A stretch of DNA of 64,000 bases from Streptomyces minutiscleroticus (GTDB lineage: Bacteria > Actinomycetota > Actinomycetes > Streptomycetales > Streptomycetaceae): NCBI RefSeq assembly GCF_014650875.1, contig NZ_BMVU01000031.1, forward strand, positions 45,300-109,299, in the 5' to 3' direction. The notes under the pieces were generated by a model. It made no database searches and was not told where the DNA came from. It was given only the letters and a program-made list of their open reading frames with translations. Position 1 is the stretch's first letter; every line of letters begins with the position of its first letter. The position numbers and the translations under genes were made by a program. Positions 24,521 through 33,076 of the stretch are shown here, one piece after another.

Positions 24521-26020
24521 ATGGCGCAGTGGACGTCCGCGGTGGGGGCCGCGCAGCTGGCCCGGCTCCTCCGCTCCCAGCAGGAGCGCCCGGCCGGGCC
24601 CGGCACCCGGCGCCCGCCCGCCTACCGGGCCCTCGCCGACGGCGTCCGCCTGCTGGTGCTGGAGGGCCGGGTCCCGGTGGCCGCGCGGCTGCCCGCCGAG
24701 CGCGAGCTGGCCCTCGCCCTGTCCGTCAGCCGCACCACCGTCGCGGCGGCGTACGAGGCGCTGCGCACCGAGGGCTTCCTGGAGTCCCGCCGGGGAGCGG
24801 GCAGCTGGACCGCGGTGCCCGCCGGGAACCCGCTGCCCGCGCGCGGCCTGGAACCGCTGCCGCCGGAGGCGCTCGGCTCCATGATCGACCTGGGGACCGC
24901 CGCCCTGCCCGCGCCCGAGCCGTGGCTCACCCGCGCCGTCCGGGGCGCCCTGGAGGAGCTGCCGCCGTACGCGCACACGCACGGCGACTACCCGGCCGGG
25001 CTGCCCGCGCTGCGCCAGATGATCGCCGACCGCTACACCGCGCGCGGCGTCCCGACCATGCCCGAGCAGATCATGGTGACGACCGGGGCCATGGGCGCCA
25101 TCGACGCCATCTGCCACCTCTTCGCCGGGCGCGGCGAGCGCATCGCCGTGGAGTCGCCGTCGTACGCCAACATCCTCCAGCTGATGCGGGAGGCCGGGGC
25201 GCGCCTCGTACCGGTGGCCATGGCGGACGGGCTCGCCGGGTGGGACATGGACCGCTGGCGGCAGGTGCTGCGGGAGGCGGCGCCGCGCCTCGCGTACGTG
25301 GTCGCCGACTTCCACAACCCGACCGGCGCGCTGGCCGACGAGGACCGGCGGCGGCGCCTGGTCGACGCGGCCCGCTCCGCCGGCACCGTGCTCGTCGTCG
25401 ACGAGACGATGAGCGAGCTGCACCTGGACGAGGACGTCGAGCTGCCCCGCCGGGTCTGCGCCTTCGACCCCGCCGGCTCGACGGTGATCACGGTCGGCTC
25501 CGCCAGCAAGGCGTTCTGGGCGGGGATGCGGATCGGCTGGGTCCGGGCCGCGCCCGACGTGATCCGCAGCCTGGTGGCCGCCCGCGCCTACGCCGACCTC
25601 GGCACCCCCGTCCTGGAACAGCTCGCGGTGAACTGGTTGCTGACCACCGGCGGCTGGGAGGAGGCCGTGGGCATGCGGCGGGACCAGGCCCGGGAGAACC
25701 GGGACGCGCTGGTGGCCGCCGTCCGCCGGGAGCTGCCCGGCTGGGAGTTCGACGTGCCGCGCGGCGGGCTGACGCTGTGGGTGCGCACCGGCGGGCTGTC
25801 CGGCTCGCGGCTGGCCGAGGCGGGCGAGCGGGTCGGCGTACGCGTCCCGTCCGGACCCCGCTTCGGCGTGGACGGCGCCTTCGAGGGGTACGTCCGGCTG
25901 CCGTTCACGGTCGGCGGCGCGCTCGCCGACGAGGCCGCGGCCCGGCTGGCCGCGGCGGCCCGCCTGGTGGAGAGCGGGGCGGGCGCGGGATCCGAGTCGC
26001 CGCGCACGTTCGTGGCCTGA
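24521..26020 (+). CDS. MocR-type regulator (GntR helix-turn-helix fused to aminotransferase fold)
   Basis: 499 residues. The N-terminal winged helix (AYRALADGVRLLVLEGRVPV, then ERELALALSVSRTTVAAAYE) is joined by a linker to a fold type I PLP domain. The PLP lysine is K330 in VGSASKAFWAGMRIGW, with ADFHNPTGALADEDRRRR upstream. MocR proteins use PLP or amino-acid aldimines as effector and often control a neighbouring membrane protein, here the divergent yczE-like gene. GGGGAAGGTGG lies upstream of the ATG. Confidence 0.93.
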   Translation: MAQWTSAVGAAQLARLLRSQQERPAGPGTRRPPAYRALADGVRLLVLEGRVPVAARLPAERELALALSVSRTTVAAAYEALRTEGFLESRRGAGSWTAVPAGNPLPARGLEPLPPEALGSMIDLGTAALPAPEPWLTRAVRGALEELPPYAHTHGDYPAGLPALRQMIADRYTARGVPTMPEQIMVTTGAMGAIDAICHLFAGRGERIAVESPSYANILQLMREAGARLVPVAMADGLAGWDMDRWRQVLREAAPRLAYVVADFHNPTGALADEDRRRRLVDAARSAGTVLVVDETMSELHLDEDVELPRRVCAFDPAGSTVITVGSASKAFWAGMRIGWVRAAPDVIRSLVAARAYADLGTPVLEQLAVNWLLTTGGWEEAVGMRRDQARENRDALVAAVRRELPGWEFDVPRGGLTLWVRTGGLSGSRLAEAGERVGVRVPSGPRFGVDGAFEGYVRLPFTVGGALADEAAARLAAAARLVESGAGAGSESPRTFVA

Positions 26021-26372
26021 GAGGCGCGAGGGGCCGCTGCGGCGCGCGGACCGGACGGGCGGCCGGGGCGCCGCGCGGCTCGGGAGCGCCGCGTCCGGCG
26101 GTCGCGTCCCCGCGGGCGCCGGTCCTTCGCGGGCGCCGGTCCTTCGCGGGTCCGGCGCCGTCCTCCGCGCCAGGGGCGCGGTCCGGCGCCGGCGGCCGCC
26201 GTCCGGACCGGGCCGTTCCCGTGCGCGCGCCCCCGGCCGGCGCGGCGTCCGCGGGCTCCGCGCCGCGGCCCGGGACCGTCCCGTCCGCCGATGTCCCGTA
26301 CGCCGGCGCCGGGCCCGTCGGCGCCGTGTCCGCCGGTCCGTCCGGCGTCCGTCCAGCGGTCCGTCCGGCGGT
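26021..26372. other. Repetitive GC-rich spacer between convergent genes
   Basis: 350 bases between the MocR gene and the FtsK-like gene with no supported ORF. A unit GGGCGCCGGTCCTTCGC is tandemly repeated near 26113-26155 and GTCCGTCCGGC-like words recur towards 26372, giving a sequence grown from short repeats. Confidence 0.5.
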
Positions 26373-28154
26373 TCAGCCCTCCGTGACGGCCGCTTCGACG
26401 GCCATGGGGCCGGTCGCCGTCGTGACGGCCGCCTCGACGGCCATGGGGCCGGTCGCCGTCGTGGTGGCCGCCGGGGTGAGGGCCGGTTTCGTGAGGACGG
26501 CGGCGACCGGGGCCGAGTCCGCGGGCACCGCCTGCGGGGGAGCGGTGTCCAGGGGGACGGCGCCGGCGGACCCGGTGTCCGGGGAAGCCGTGTCCGGCGC
26601 GCCCGCGTCCGGCACGGAGGCGCCCTCCACGGCCGCGTCCGCCGGGGTGGTGAGCGGCGGCAGCAGGGCCAGGACCGCCCGCCGGTGGACCTCGCTCGTC
26701 GCGTCGTCGTACGGGTCCGGGGTCGCCGGGACCTGCAGCCGGTGGACGGGGCCCGTGCCCAGCCGGGCGTAGCCGCGGCCCAGCGGCATCCGGGGCGTCG
26801 GCGTGGTGGGCGGGTGCGTGCCGAGCACGGCCGCGAGCCGCTCCGGCGAGGCGGGGCCGAGGACGACGCGCGCGCGGGTGTGGGCGGTCACCACGTCGCC
26901 GAGGGACTCCAGGCCGTCGAACTGCTCGGCCACCACGACCGTCACCCGGGCGGCGCGGCCGTGCCGCAGCGGCGTCCGGAGCAGCGACCACGGGTCCCGG
27001 CGGCCGTCCGCCGCGGCCAGGTGGGCGAGCACGCTCGGGCGGTCGACCAGGATCCACAGCGGGCGGCCGACGTCCTCGGGCGTCCGGCGGCCCTCCTGGC
27101 GGGCGCGGTGCGCGGCGGCCAGCCGGCGCTCGGTCTCGTGGGCGGCCCACTCCAGGCTCGCGAGCGAGCCCGGCACCCCGGACTCGACGGCCAGCACCCC
27201 GGCCCGCCCGGTCAGGAACGCGTACTCGCCGGTGCCGCCCCCCTCGACGACCAGGACGTCGCCGTGCCGCAGCGCCTGCAGCGCCACGGAGCGCAGCAGC
27301 GTCGTGGTCCCGCTGCCGGGCTCGCCGACGGCCAGCAGGTGCGGCTCGGTGGAGCGGGGACCGGTGCGCCAGACGACCGGCGGCACGTCGCGCTTCTCCT
27401 CCCCGAACCCCAGGGGGAGCGTGCGCTGCACCCCGCCGGCGTCGGTGAAGCCGAGGACCGTCTCGCCGGGCGACGTCACGAAGCGCTGGGCGGCGATGTC
27501 CACGGGGAGCGGCGGCAGGACGGAGAGGGTGAGCAGGTTCCCCTCCTCGTCCCAGTCGAAGCGGTACTCGCGGCCGCGGCCCGACTTGGCGTGCAGCAGC
27601 TGCTCGATCCGGGCCCGGGACCGCGCCTCCCCGTCCGTGAAGTAGGCCGGGTAGCGGATCGTCAGCCGCTCGACGCGGCCGTCGCCGTCGAACGCGTACG
27701 AGGTGAACGCCTTCTCCCACTCGCCGCCGTGCGCGTACAGGGGCGCCGGGTCCTCGGGGACCGAGAAGTAGGGCACCAGCGCCTCGTAGAGCGACGCCAG
27801 GCGCTGGGCCTGGGCCTCGTCGGGGCCGGCGGGGGCCGGCGAGGTGCGGTCCCTGCCCTGCCAGGCCGCCGCCGCCATCAGCGCGACGGCGGCCAGCAGC
27901 GGCCCGTACGGCATGAGCACCACGACCAGGAACACGGAGGCCACCAGGAAGAGCAGCGGCCCGCGCCGGTCCTTGGGGGTCTCCGCCCATCTGCGGCGGC
28001 CGGCCCCCGCCAGCCGGCGCAGTCCGCGCGTGACGGTGATCAGCGGGTGGAGCACGTCGGTGGCGCTGTCGGCCGCCGACCGTGCCAGCTCCCGGCTCCG
28101 GGCGATCCGGGCGCTGCCGTTGCTCAGGATGCGGGGAAGGGGGCGCCGGGCCAC
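26373..28154 (-). CDS. FtsK/SpoIIIE-like membrane protein with degenerate Walker A
   Basis: 593 residues. A basic N-terminus is followed by two adjoining membrane helices (residues 67-97), a soluble domain, and a P-loop region aligning with FtsK/TraB-type translocases. The nucleotide loop reads GEPGSGTTTLLRSVALQAL (residues 277-295), so the Walker lysine is replaced by threonine. RPLWILVDRPSVLAHLAA is in the Walker B position. The C-terminus ends in two copies of a 13-residue repeat. Start GTG has AGGAGA upstream. It forms a pair with the next small membrane gene. Possibly a transfer-gene relative; function unknown. Confidence 0.75.
   Translation of the reverse strand: MARRPLPRILSNGSARIARSRELARSAADSATDVLHPLITVTRGLRRLAGAGRRRWAETPKDRRGPLLFLVASVFLVVVLMPYGPLLAAVALMAAAAWQGRDRTSPAPAGPDEAQAQRLASLYEALVPYFSVPEDPAPLYAHGGEWEKAFTSYAFDGDGRVERLTIRYPAYFTDGEARSRARIEQLLHAKSGRGREYRFDWDEEGNLLTLSVLPPLPVDIAAQRFVTSPGETVLGFTDAGGVQRTLPLGFGEEKRDVPPVVWRTGPRSTEPHLLAVGEPGSGTTTLLRSVALQALRHGDVLVVEGGGTGEYAFLTGRAGVLAVESGVPGSLASLEWAAHETERRLAAAHRARQEGRRTPEDVGRPLWILVDRPSVLAHLAAADGRRDPWSLLRTPLRHGRAARVTVVVAEQFDGLESLGDVVTAHTRARVVLGPASPERLAAVLGTHPPTTPTPRMPLGRGYARLGTGPVHRLQVPATPDPYDDATSEVHRRAVLALLPPLTTPADAAVEGASVPDAGAPDTASPDTGSAGAVPLDTAPPQAVPADSAPVAAVLTKPALTPAATTTATGPMAVEAAVTTATGPMAVEAAVTEG
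26382..26459 (-). repeat. Two tandem 39-bp copies inside the FtsK-like gene
   Basis: 26382-26420 and 26421-26459 differ at one base. They are in frame and encode two copies of TATGPMAVEAAVT at the extreme C-terminus, just before the stop. The partial copy upstream (PAATTTATG) suggests recent expansion. Confidence 0.9.
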
Positions 28155-28211
28155 TGCTGTCTCCTGGGGTGCGTTCGTGCGTGCGGAGGGGCGGGGCGGG
28201 ACGTCAGGGCG

Positions 28212-28406
28212 TCAGAACTTGATCCCGCCGAGGAGGCTCGCCAGGCTCGCGCCGCCCGCCTTGATGCTCGGGGCGATGGCGGTGCCCGCGAGGTAGAAGC
28301 CGAAGAGGGCGCACACCAGCGCGTGCGAGGCCTTCAGGCCGTCCTTGCGGAAGTAGAGGAAGACGATGATGCCGAGCAGGACGACACCTGAGATCGAGAG
28401 GATCAT
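28212..28406 (-). CDS. Small membrane protein
   Basis: 64 residues: one clear N-terminal membrane helix (ILSISGVVLLGIIVFLYFRK), a second hydrophobic segment (SHALVCALFGFYLAGTAIAP), then SLASLLGGIKF. AGGAGAAAG precedes the ATG. It ends 57 bases before the FtsK-like gene, so the two are probably one operon. Size and layout recall small Spd-type proteins of Streptomyces conjugative elements, but no other transfer genes are nearby. Confidence 0.75.
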   Translation of the reverse strand: MILSISGVVLLGIIVFLYFRKDGLKASHALVCALFGFYLAGTAIAPSIKAGGASLASLLGGIKF

Positions 28407-28701
28407 GAGCTTTCTCCTGGTCGTGGGGGACAGTCACCATGAGTACTTCCAGGATCACAGCATGTATCCATACGACAAAAGGTGCAAATGGATGAAATCT
28501 TCCTACTTTCCCCCGGGTGGCGGTGCCCGCTGGGCCGACCGGGCGGGCGCGCGGCACGGGCACGCCGCCCCGTGGTGATCATTGCCGCGCCCGGGGACGG
28601 TCATGTGCCCGCGGAGCCAGTACGCTGGCGAATCACCCGTACGGCCGCACCGTCCGCCGCCGTACGTTCCCATCGCAAGGCAGTGAGAGGCGGTCCGGAC
28701 G
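28407..28701. promoter_or_regulatory. Divergent promoter region with an unusually AT-rich block
   Basis: Bases 28440-28512 are far less GC-rich than anything around them and lie upstream of the small membrane protein gene. On the minus strand TTTGCA and TACATG with a 16-base spacer could be -35/-10. On the plus strand TACGCT near 28621 may serve the ankyrin gene. Regulator unknown. Confidence 0.4.
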
Positions 28702-29094
28702 ATGAGTGAAGCCCCCGACCCCGAGGTCGTGGAGCTGGCGACCAAGATCTTCGACCTGGCGCGCCGGGGTGAGACCGAGACCCTGGTCGCGTACGTCGAC
28801 GCGGGTGTTCCGGCCAACCTCACCAACGACCGCGGCGACACCCTCGTGATGCTCGCCGCCTACCACGGGCACGCCGACGCGGTCCGCGCCCTGCTGGAGC
28901 GCGGCGCCGAGGCCGACCGCGCCAACGACCGGGGCCAGACTCCGCTGGCCGGAGCGGTCTTCAAGGGCGAGGACGAGGTGGTCCGGGTCCTGGTCGCGGC
29001 CGGCGCCGACCCGTCCGCGGGCACGCCCTCGGCCGTCGACACGGCCCGCATGTTCGGCAAGGAGGAGCTGCTGAAGCTCTTCGAAGGCCGCTGA
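28702..29094 (+). CDS. Ankyrin-repeat protein
   Basis: 130 residues, almost entirely ankyrin repeats: DTLVMLAAYHGHADAVRALL, ERGAEADRANDRGQTPLAGA and VFKGEDEVVRVLVAAGADPS are three consecutive units. The first 30 residues (PEVVELATKIFDLARRGETE) form a capping helix pair. No signal peptide, so a small cytoplasmic protein-binding module. Partner unknown. AGTGAGAGGCGG lies upstream of the ATG. Confidence 0.9.
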   Translation: MSEAPDPEVVELATKIFDLARRGETETLVAYVDAGVPANLTNDRGDTLVMLAAYHGHADAVRALLERGAEADRANDRGQTPLAGAVFKGEDEVVRVLVAAGADPSAGTPSAVDTARMFGKEELLKLFEGR

Positions 29095-29289
29095 GAGGGC
29101 CGGTCCGACCAGGCACGACGATGATTTTGGGGGAAGCGGTGCGGGGGCGCCGGAAATGCGGTCGCGGCAGCGAGAACCGCTGGGTCATCATGACGTCGTG
29201 ATTCACGGACACGGGGGGTGGGCAGGAGTTGCCGCACCGCGCGGGCCGTGAGCCGGTCCGCACGGGCCACCGACGAGAGGCAGAGGAAG

Positions 29290-29349
29290 ATGGTCTACAG
29301 CAAGCACGAGACGACGGGCGCCCCGACGTGTTGCCGCGCGGCCAGGTAG
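29290..29349 (+). CDS. Short leader-type ORF with tandem cysteine codons
   Basis: A 19-residue ORF, MVYSKHETTGAPTCCRAAR, preceded by CAGAGGAAG, a strong ribosome binding site directly before the ATG. It stops 46 bases before the HEAT-repeat gene. Tandem TGT TGC codons sit five codons before the stop. This is the layout of a regulatory leader peptide; cysteine-responsive leader ORFs are known in actinobacteria. The regulatory role is inferred. Confidence 0.5.
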   Translation: MVYSKHETTGAPTCCRAAR

Positions 29350-29395
29350 TGCACGATCCCCGGTTGCGTCGACGCTTGATGTGAGGCTGTTTCCC

Positions 29396-30814
29396 ATGTT
29401 CGATCCGGTCATAGCGCCCAGCGGTACGCTGCTCGGCCTGCTCCAGCGGGGGCGTGGCGACGGCACGCTGCACGCGCTCACCGCCCCGCGGGCGGAGGCG
29501 CTCGCGGCCCTGAACCACTGTGTGCTGCGTGATCCCCGCCACGACTGGCAGCTGGAGAACCGCTCCCTCTACTACGCCCGTCTCCACCTCGAACTGAACG
29601 GTGGGCTCGACGAGATCGAGCAGCACCTCTTCTCCGGCGAGGACGTCCTGGACACGGACGAGTCCCGCACCGGGCTCGCGCTCGCCGTCCTCGGGCACCT
29701 CGCCTCGTACGGCCGCCGCGACGCCCTCGACCTGCTGCGGCGGTACGCCGCCACCGGCTCCAACTGGGCCTGGGCCCTGGACGAGCTCGCGCTGCGCGAC
29801 GACGACGCGGGCCTGCGCTCCCTCGCCCTGCCCGTCCTCGCCCGGTTCCCGGCCGGCCCCGAGGGCGACGCCGAGCTGGCCGCCGCCGTGCGCGACGCCT
29901 TCGAGCCCCGGCCCTGGCGGCTGTGGGCCGACGATCCCCGGCCGGAGGTCGGCGCCCGGGTGCGGGCCGCCGGCGAGACCGGCTCCTTCGACCGGTGGCA
30001 GCGGCAGCTGAGCCCTTCCGGACCCCGGCCCGGCTGGAGCGTGCGGGCCGTCCTGGACTGGGCGCAGCAGGGCGTCGAACGGGGGGCCCAGCTCCACGTC
30101 CCCGCCGCCCGCTGTCTCACCGCCGTCGCCGGCCCCGAGGACCGCGCAGAGATCGTCGAGGCCGCCCGCACCGGCGACGAGGGGGCGCGCTGCACCGCGT
30201 TGCGCTACCTCGCCGACCACCACGATCCCGACGTGCTCGACCTGATCGAGGCCGCGACGGCCTCCGGCCCGCGGCCCGTCGTCGACGCCGCCGTGGCCGC
30301 CTTCGAACGCATGCGCAGCGTCGCCGCCGTGGAGCGGGCGCGCCGCTGGGCGCACCGGCCCGACGCCCTCGGCGGCGCCGCCGGACGGGTGCTCGCCTGC
30401 CGGGGCGGCGCCCAGGACGGCGACCTGGTCCTCGCCGCCCTGCGCGAGGCCGTCCGGGGGGACGGGCCCGACGCGCCCACCCTGTGGACCCTCGTCGACG
30501 GGGCCGGACGGCTCGGCATCGTCTGCGCCGCCCCCGTCCTGCGCCACATCTACCGCGAGACCACCTCCTCGCACCTGCGCGGCCGCGCGGCCCGCGCCCT
30601 CGCCGCCACCGACCCCTCCTTCCCGACGGGCTTCGCCGTCGAGTGCCTGTGGGACTGCGAGGAGTCCACCCGCGAGGTGGCCGCCCGGCACGCCGAGATC
30701 GGCGACGCCCGCGTCGTCGAGCAGCTCCGCCGTCTCGCCGCCGACCCGGCCGAGGAGGCCGAGGTCCAGACGGCGGTGCGCAGCAGGATCGGCCCGGACG
30801 CCACGGCGGTGTGA
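29396..30814 (+). CDS. HEAT-repeat protein
   Basis: 472 residues, predominantly helical repeats: LGHLASYGRRDALDLLRRYA, ALDELALRDDDAGLRSLALP, YLADHHDPDVLDLIEAATAS and VDAAVAAFERMRSVAAVERA repeat at HEAT spacing. No signal peptide or membrane segment. The start is taken at ATG 29396 (MFDPVIAPSGTLLGLLQRG); GTG at 29381 is an alternative. Role unknown, likely a protein-interaction scaffold. A short leader ORF precedes it. Confidence 0.88.
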   Translation: MFDPVIAPSGTLLGLLQRGRGDGTLHALTAPRAEALAALNHCVLRDPRHDWQLENRSLYYARLHLELNGGLDEIEQHLFSGEDVLDTDESRTGLALAVLGHLASYGRRDALDLLRRYAATGSNWAWALDELALRDDDAGLRSLALPVLARFPAGPEGDAELAAAVRDAFEPRPWRLWADDPRPEVGARVRAAGETGSFDRWQRQLSPSGPRPGWSVRAVLDWAQQGVERGAQLHVPAARCLTAVAGPEDRAEIVEAARTGDEGARCTALRYLADHHDPDVLDLIEAATASGPRPVVDAAVAAFERMRSVAAVERARRWAHRPDALGGAAGRVLACRGGAQDGDLVLAALREAVRGDGPDAPTLWTLVDGAGRLGIVCAAPVLRHIYRETTSSHLRGRAARALAATDPSFPTGFAVECLWDCEESTREVAARHAEIGDARVVEQLRRLAADPAEEAEVQTAVRSRIGPDATAV

Positions 30815-31209
30815 GAGGCGGTGCCCCCGGCATCCGGGGACACCGCCGTACGGGGAGGCCGTACGGGGAGGCCGTACGGGAGGCCGCGCGCGGCCGGGCC
30901 GCCGGCCGGACGCGCCCGCCGGGTGCCGCTGCGCGGAGCGCTGCCGGCCGCCGTCGCGACCACCCGTCACGACGGCCGGCGTGCCGGTCACCGCCGTGCC
31001 GGCCGCCGCGTGCGGGGGCGGGGCGGAAAGGGGCGCCCCGGGCCGTCGCCCGGGCGTACCGGGGGCGACGCCCGCGCGTGGCCGGGGCGTACCGGGCGTG
31101 ATGCCGGACCGTGACCCCGCGGCCCGGCGGAGGCAACGCTCACACGGCGTTCCCCGGACGGAAAGATCCAAGTTGTCGCGTTCACGTCCGGCGCGAGGAC
31201 AACACCCGT
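30815..31209. other. Spacer before the glycosyltransferase gene, with a short tandem repeat
   Basis: 395 bases with no supported gene. The unit GCCGTACGGGGAG occurs three times in tandem at 30845-30882 (third copy one base short). Promoter elements for the glycosyltransferase are probably near 31160-31190 but are not clear. Confidence 0.5.
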
Positions 31210-32334
31210 ATGCGTGTCGTCATCGTGACCGAGTCCTTTCCCCCCGATGTGAACGGCGTGGCACACTGCGCGCTCCAGACCGCCCGGCACCTCGCCGAGC
31301 GCGGTCACACCCCTCTCGTCGTCGCCCCCTCCACCACCGCCGCGCACGCGTCCGACGCCGCGGCCCCGTGCCCCGTCGTCCGCGTCCCCTCCCTGCCGCT
31401 CCCCGGCTACCCGCAGGTCCGCGTGGCCCTCCCCAGCCGACGCGTGGCCGCCGCGCTGACCGCGCACCGCGCCGACCTCGTCCACCTGGCCGGCCCCTTC
31501 GTCCTCGGCGTGCGCGGCATGGCCGCCGCCGCCCGCCTGGGCATCCCCGCCGTCGCCGTCTACCAGACCGACCTCGCCGGGTACGCCCGTACGTACATGG
31601 GCGCGGGCGAGGCCGCCGCCTGGCGGCGCATCCGCTCCGTGCACACCGCCGCCGACCGCACGCTCGCCCCCTCCGGCGCGGCCCTGCGCGACCTGGAGGA
31701 GCACGGCGTGCCCCGGGTGCGGCTGTGGCCGCGCGGCGTGGACACCGTCCGCTTCCGGCCCGGGCTGCGGGACGGGGCGCTGCGCCGCGCACTCGCCCCG
31801 AACGGCGAGACGATCGTCGGCTACGTCGGCCGGCTCGCCCCCGAGAAGCAGGTCGGGCTGCTGTCCGGCGTCTGCGGCCTGGACGGCGTGCGCGTCGTCG
31901 TCGTGGGCGACGGGCCGAGCCGCCCCGGCCTGGAGCGGGCGCTGCCGGGCGCCGTCTTCCTCGGCCGCCGCACCGGCGACGACCTCGCCCGGGTCTTCGC
32001 CTCGCTGGACGTCTTCGCGCACACCGGCCCGTTCGAGACCTTCTGCCAGACCGTGCAGGAGGCCATGGCCAGCGGCGTCCCCGTGGTCGCGCCCGCCGCG
32101 GGCGGCCCGCTGGACCTGGTGGACCACGGCCGCACGGGACTCCTGGTGCCGCCGTGCGACGCGGACGCCGTACGGGACGCCGTGCGGTCGCTGGCCGCCG
32201 ATCCGGCGCTGCGGGCGCGGTACGGCGCCGAGGGGCGCCGCACCGTCGAGGGCCGCACCTGGGCGGCCGTCGGGGACCTGCTCATCGGGCACTACACCGA
32301 CGTCCTGACCGAGCGCGTGGCGGTGGCGGCGTGA
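31210..32334 (+). CDS. GT4-family glycosyltransferase (mannosyltransferase-like)
   Basis: 374 residues with the full GT-B fold. The N-terminal half starts MRVVIVTESFPPDVNGVAH; the C-terminal half has GYVGRLAPEKQVGLLSGVCG (nucleotide-sugar-binding domain) and GPFETFCQTVQEAMASGVPV, giving the EX7E motif. It resembles actinobacterial GDP-mannose-dependent lipid mannosyltransferases of the MgtA/PimB group, but donor and acceptor are not provable from sequence. It was evidently the first gene of a glycosyltransferase pair, the second now being a pseudogene. Confidence 0.9.
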   Translation: MRVVIVTESFPPDVNGVAHCALQTARHLAERGHTPLVVAPSTTAAHASDAAAPCPVVRVPSLPLPGYPQVRVALPSRRVAAALTAHRADLVHLAGPFVLGVRGMAAAARLGIPAVAVYQTDLAGYARTYMGAGEAAAWRRIRSVHTAADRTLAPSGAALRDLEEHGVPRVRLWPRGVDTVRFRPGLRDGALRRALAPNGETIVGYVGRLAPEKQVGLLSGVCGLDGVRVVVVGDGPSRPGLERALPGAVFLGRRTGDDLARVFASLDVFAHTGPFETFCQTVQEAMASGVPVVAPAAGGPLDLVDHGRTGLLVPPCDADAVRDAVRSLAADPALRARYGAEGRRTVEGRTWAAVGDLLIGHYTDVLTERVAVAA

Positions 32335-32974
32335 GCGGCCCGCTGCGGACCGTCCGCCTCACTTCGTCGCGCCTGTTTCCGCGGGCATGCGCACGGCCCT
32401 GCGCGAGCTGGGCAAGGGCTGCCTGGCGGCCTGGCACGAGCCCGTCCTGATCGTGCCCGGGGAGCACCACGGCGACCGCCGGACCGCGCAGGGGCGCGTG
32501 ATCACCCTGCCCGGGCCGCTGCTGCCCGGGACCGGCGCCCTCAACCTCCGGACGGCGCACGCCTACGCGCGCGTGGTGTGCACCACCGGGTTCGCGGAAC
32601 GGGCGTTCGCGCGCATCGGCGCCCGCAACGTCGTACGGGCGCCCCTGGGCGTCGACCTGCGGGACCGCCACCCCGGGGCGCACGATGCGGACCTGCGGGC
32701 GTCGGCCTCGGTGGCCTCGGCGCCGGCGGCCCTGCCGGACCGGGCCCCGCCGGCACGGCGTCTCCCGCCGGACTCCCCGGACTCCCCGGACCCTTCGAGC
32801 TTCGCGGACTCTCCGGACTCTTCGAACCTCCCGGACTCTCAGAGCTCCCCGAACCCCTCGGTTTCCTCGGCTTCCTCGGTTTCTTCGGTTTCCTCGGCGG
32901 CCCCGGTCCTCCCGGTCCCCTCCGCCTCCCCGGGGCCCCTGTCACCTGCGGCAGGCCGGCCGGACGCGGCCTGA
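32331..32974 (+). pseudogene. Decayed second GT4-type glycosyltransferase
   Basis: GTG at 32331 overlaps the preceding stop (GTGA) and opens LRTVRL, then the frame breaks near 32361. The next frame continues with FVAPVSAGMRTALRELGKG, EPVLIVPGEHHGDRR and RVITLPGPLLPGTG, a typical GT4 N-terminus. It jumps from PGTG straight to ALNLRTAHAYARVVCTTGFA and RNVVRAPLGVDL, so about 80 residues of the N-terminal domain are missing. The whole donor-binding domain after DLRD is replaced by Ser/Pro/Asp low-complexity sequence. Frameshift, internal deletion and C-terminal loss together mean a pseudogene. Confidence 0.75.
32765..32945. repeat. Low-complexity tract replacing the glycosyltransferase C-terminus
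   Basis: Degenerate repeats of CTCCCCGGA and TCCTCGGTT-like words with periods of 9 and 6 bases. In the pseudogene frame it codes for PDSPDSPDPSSFADSPDSS-like and SSASSVSSVSS-like strings. Looks like replication-slippage expansion at a decay site. Confidence 0.7.
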
Positions 32975-33076
32975 GGCCGCGTTCCCGAGGCGTACGGGGG
33001 TACGGGGTCCCCGCTCCGGAGGGGGACCGGAGGGGGAAGCGCGCCGGAGCCCGCTTCCGGTGGCCGTGCCGGCGGC

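Noticed and set aside
23947..26772. A 941-codon open frame on the plus strand
   Set aside because: It is an out-of-frame shadow of the MocR gene and flanking sequence with no protein-like composition.
29291..29302. DasR element (TGGTCTACAGCA) over the start of the leader ORF
   Set aside because: It matches 10 of 12 core positions, but the two mismatches break the palindrome and the sequence is coding in the short ORF; coincidence is the simpler reading.
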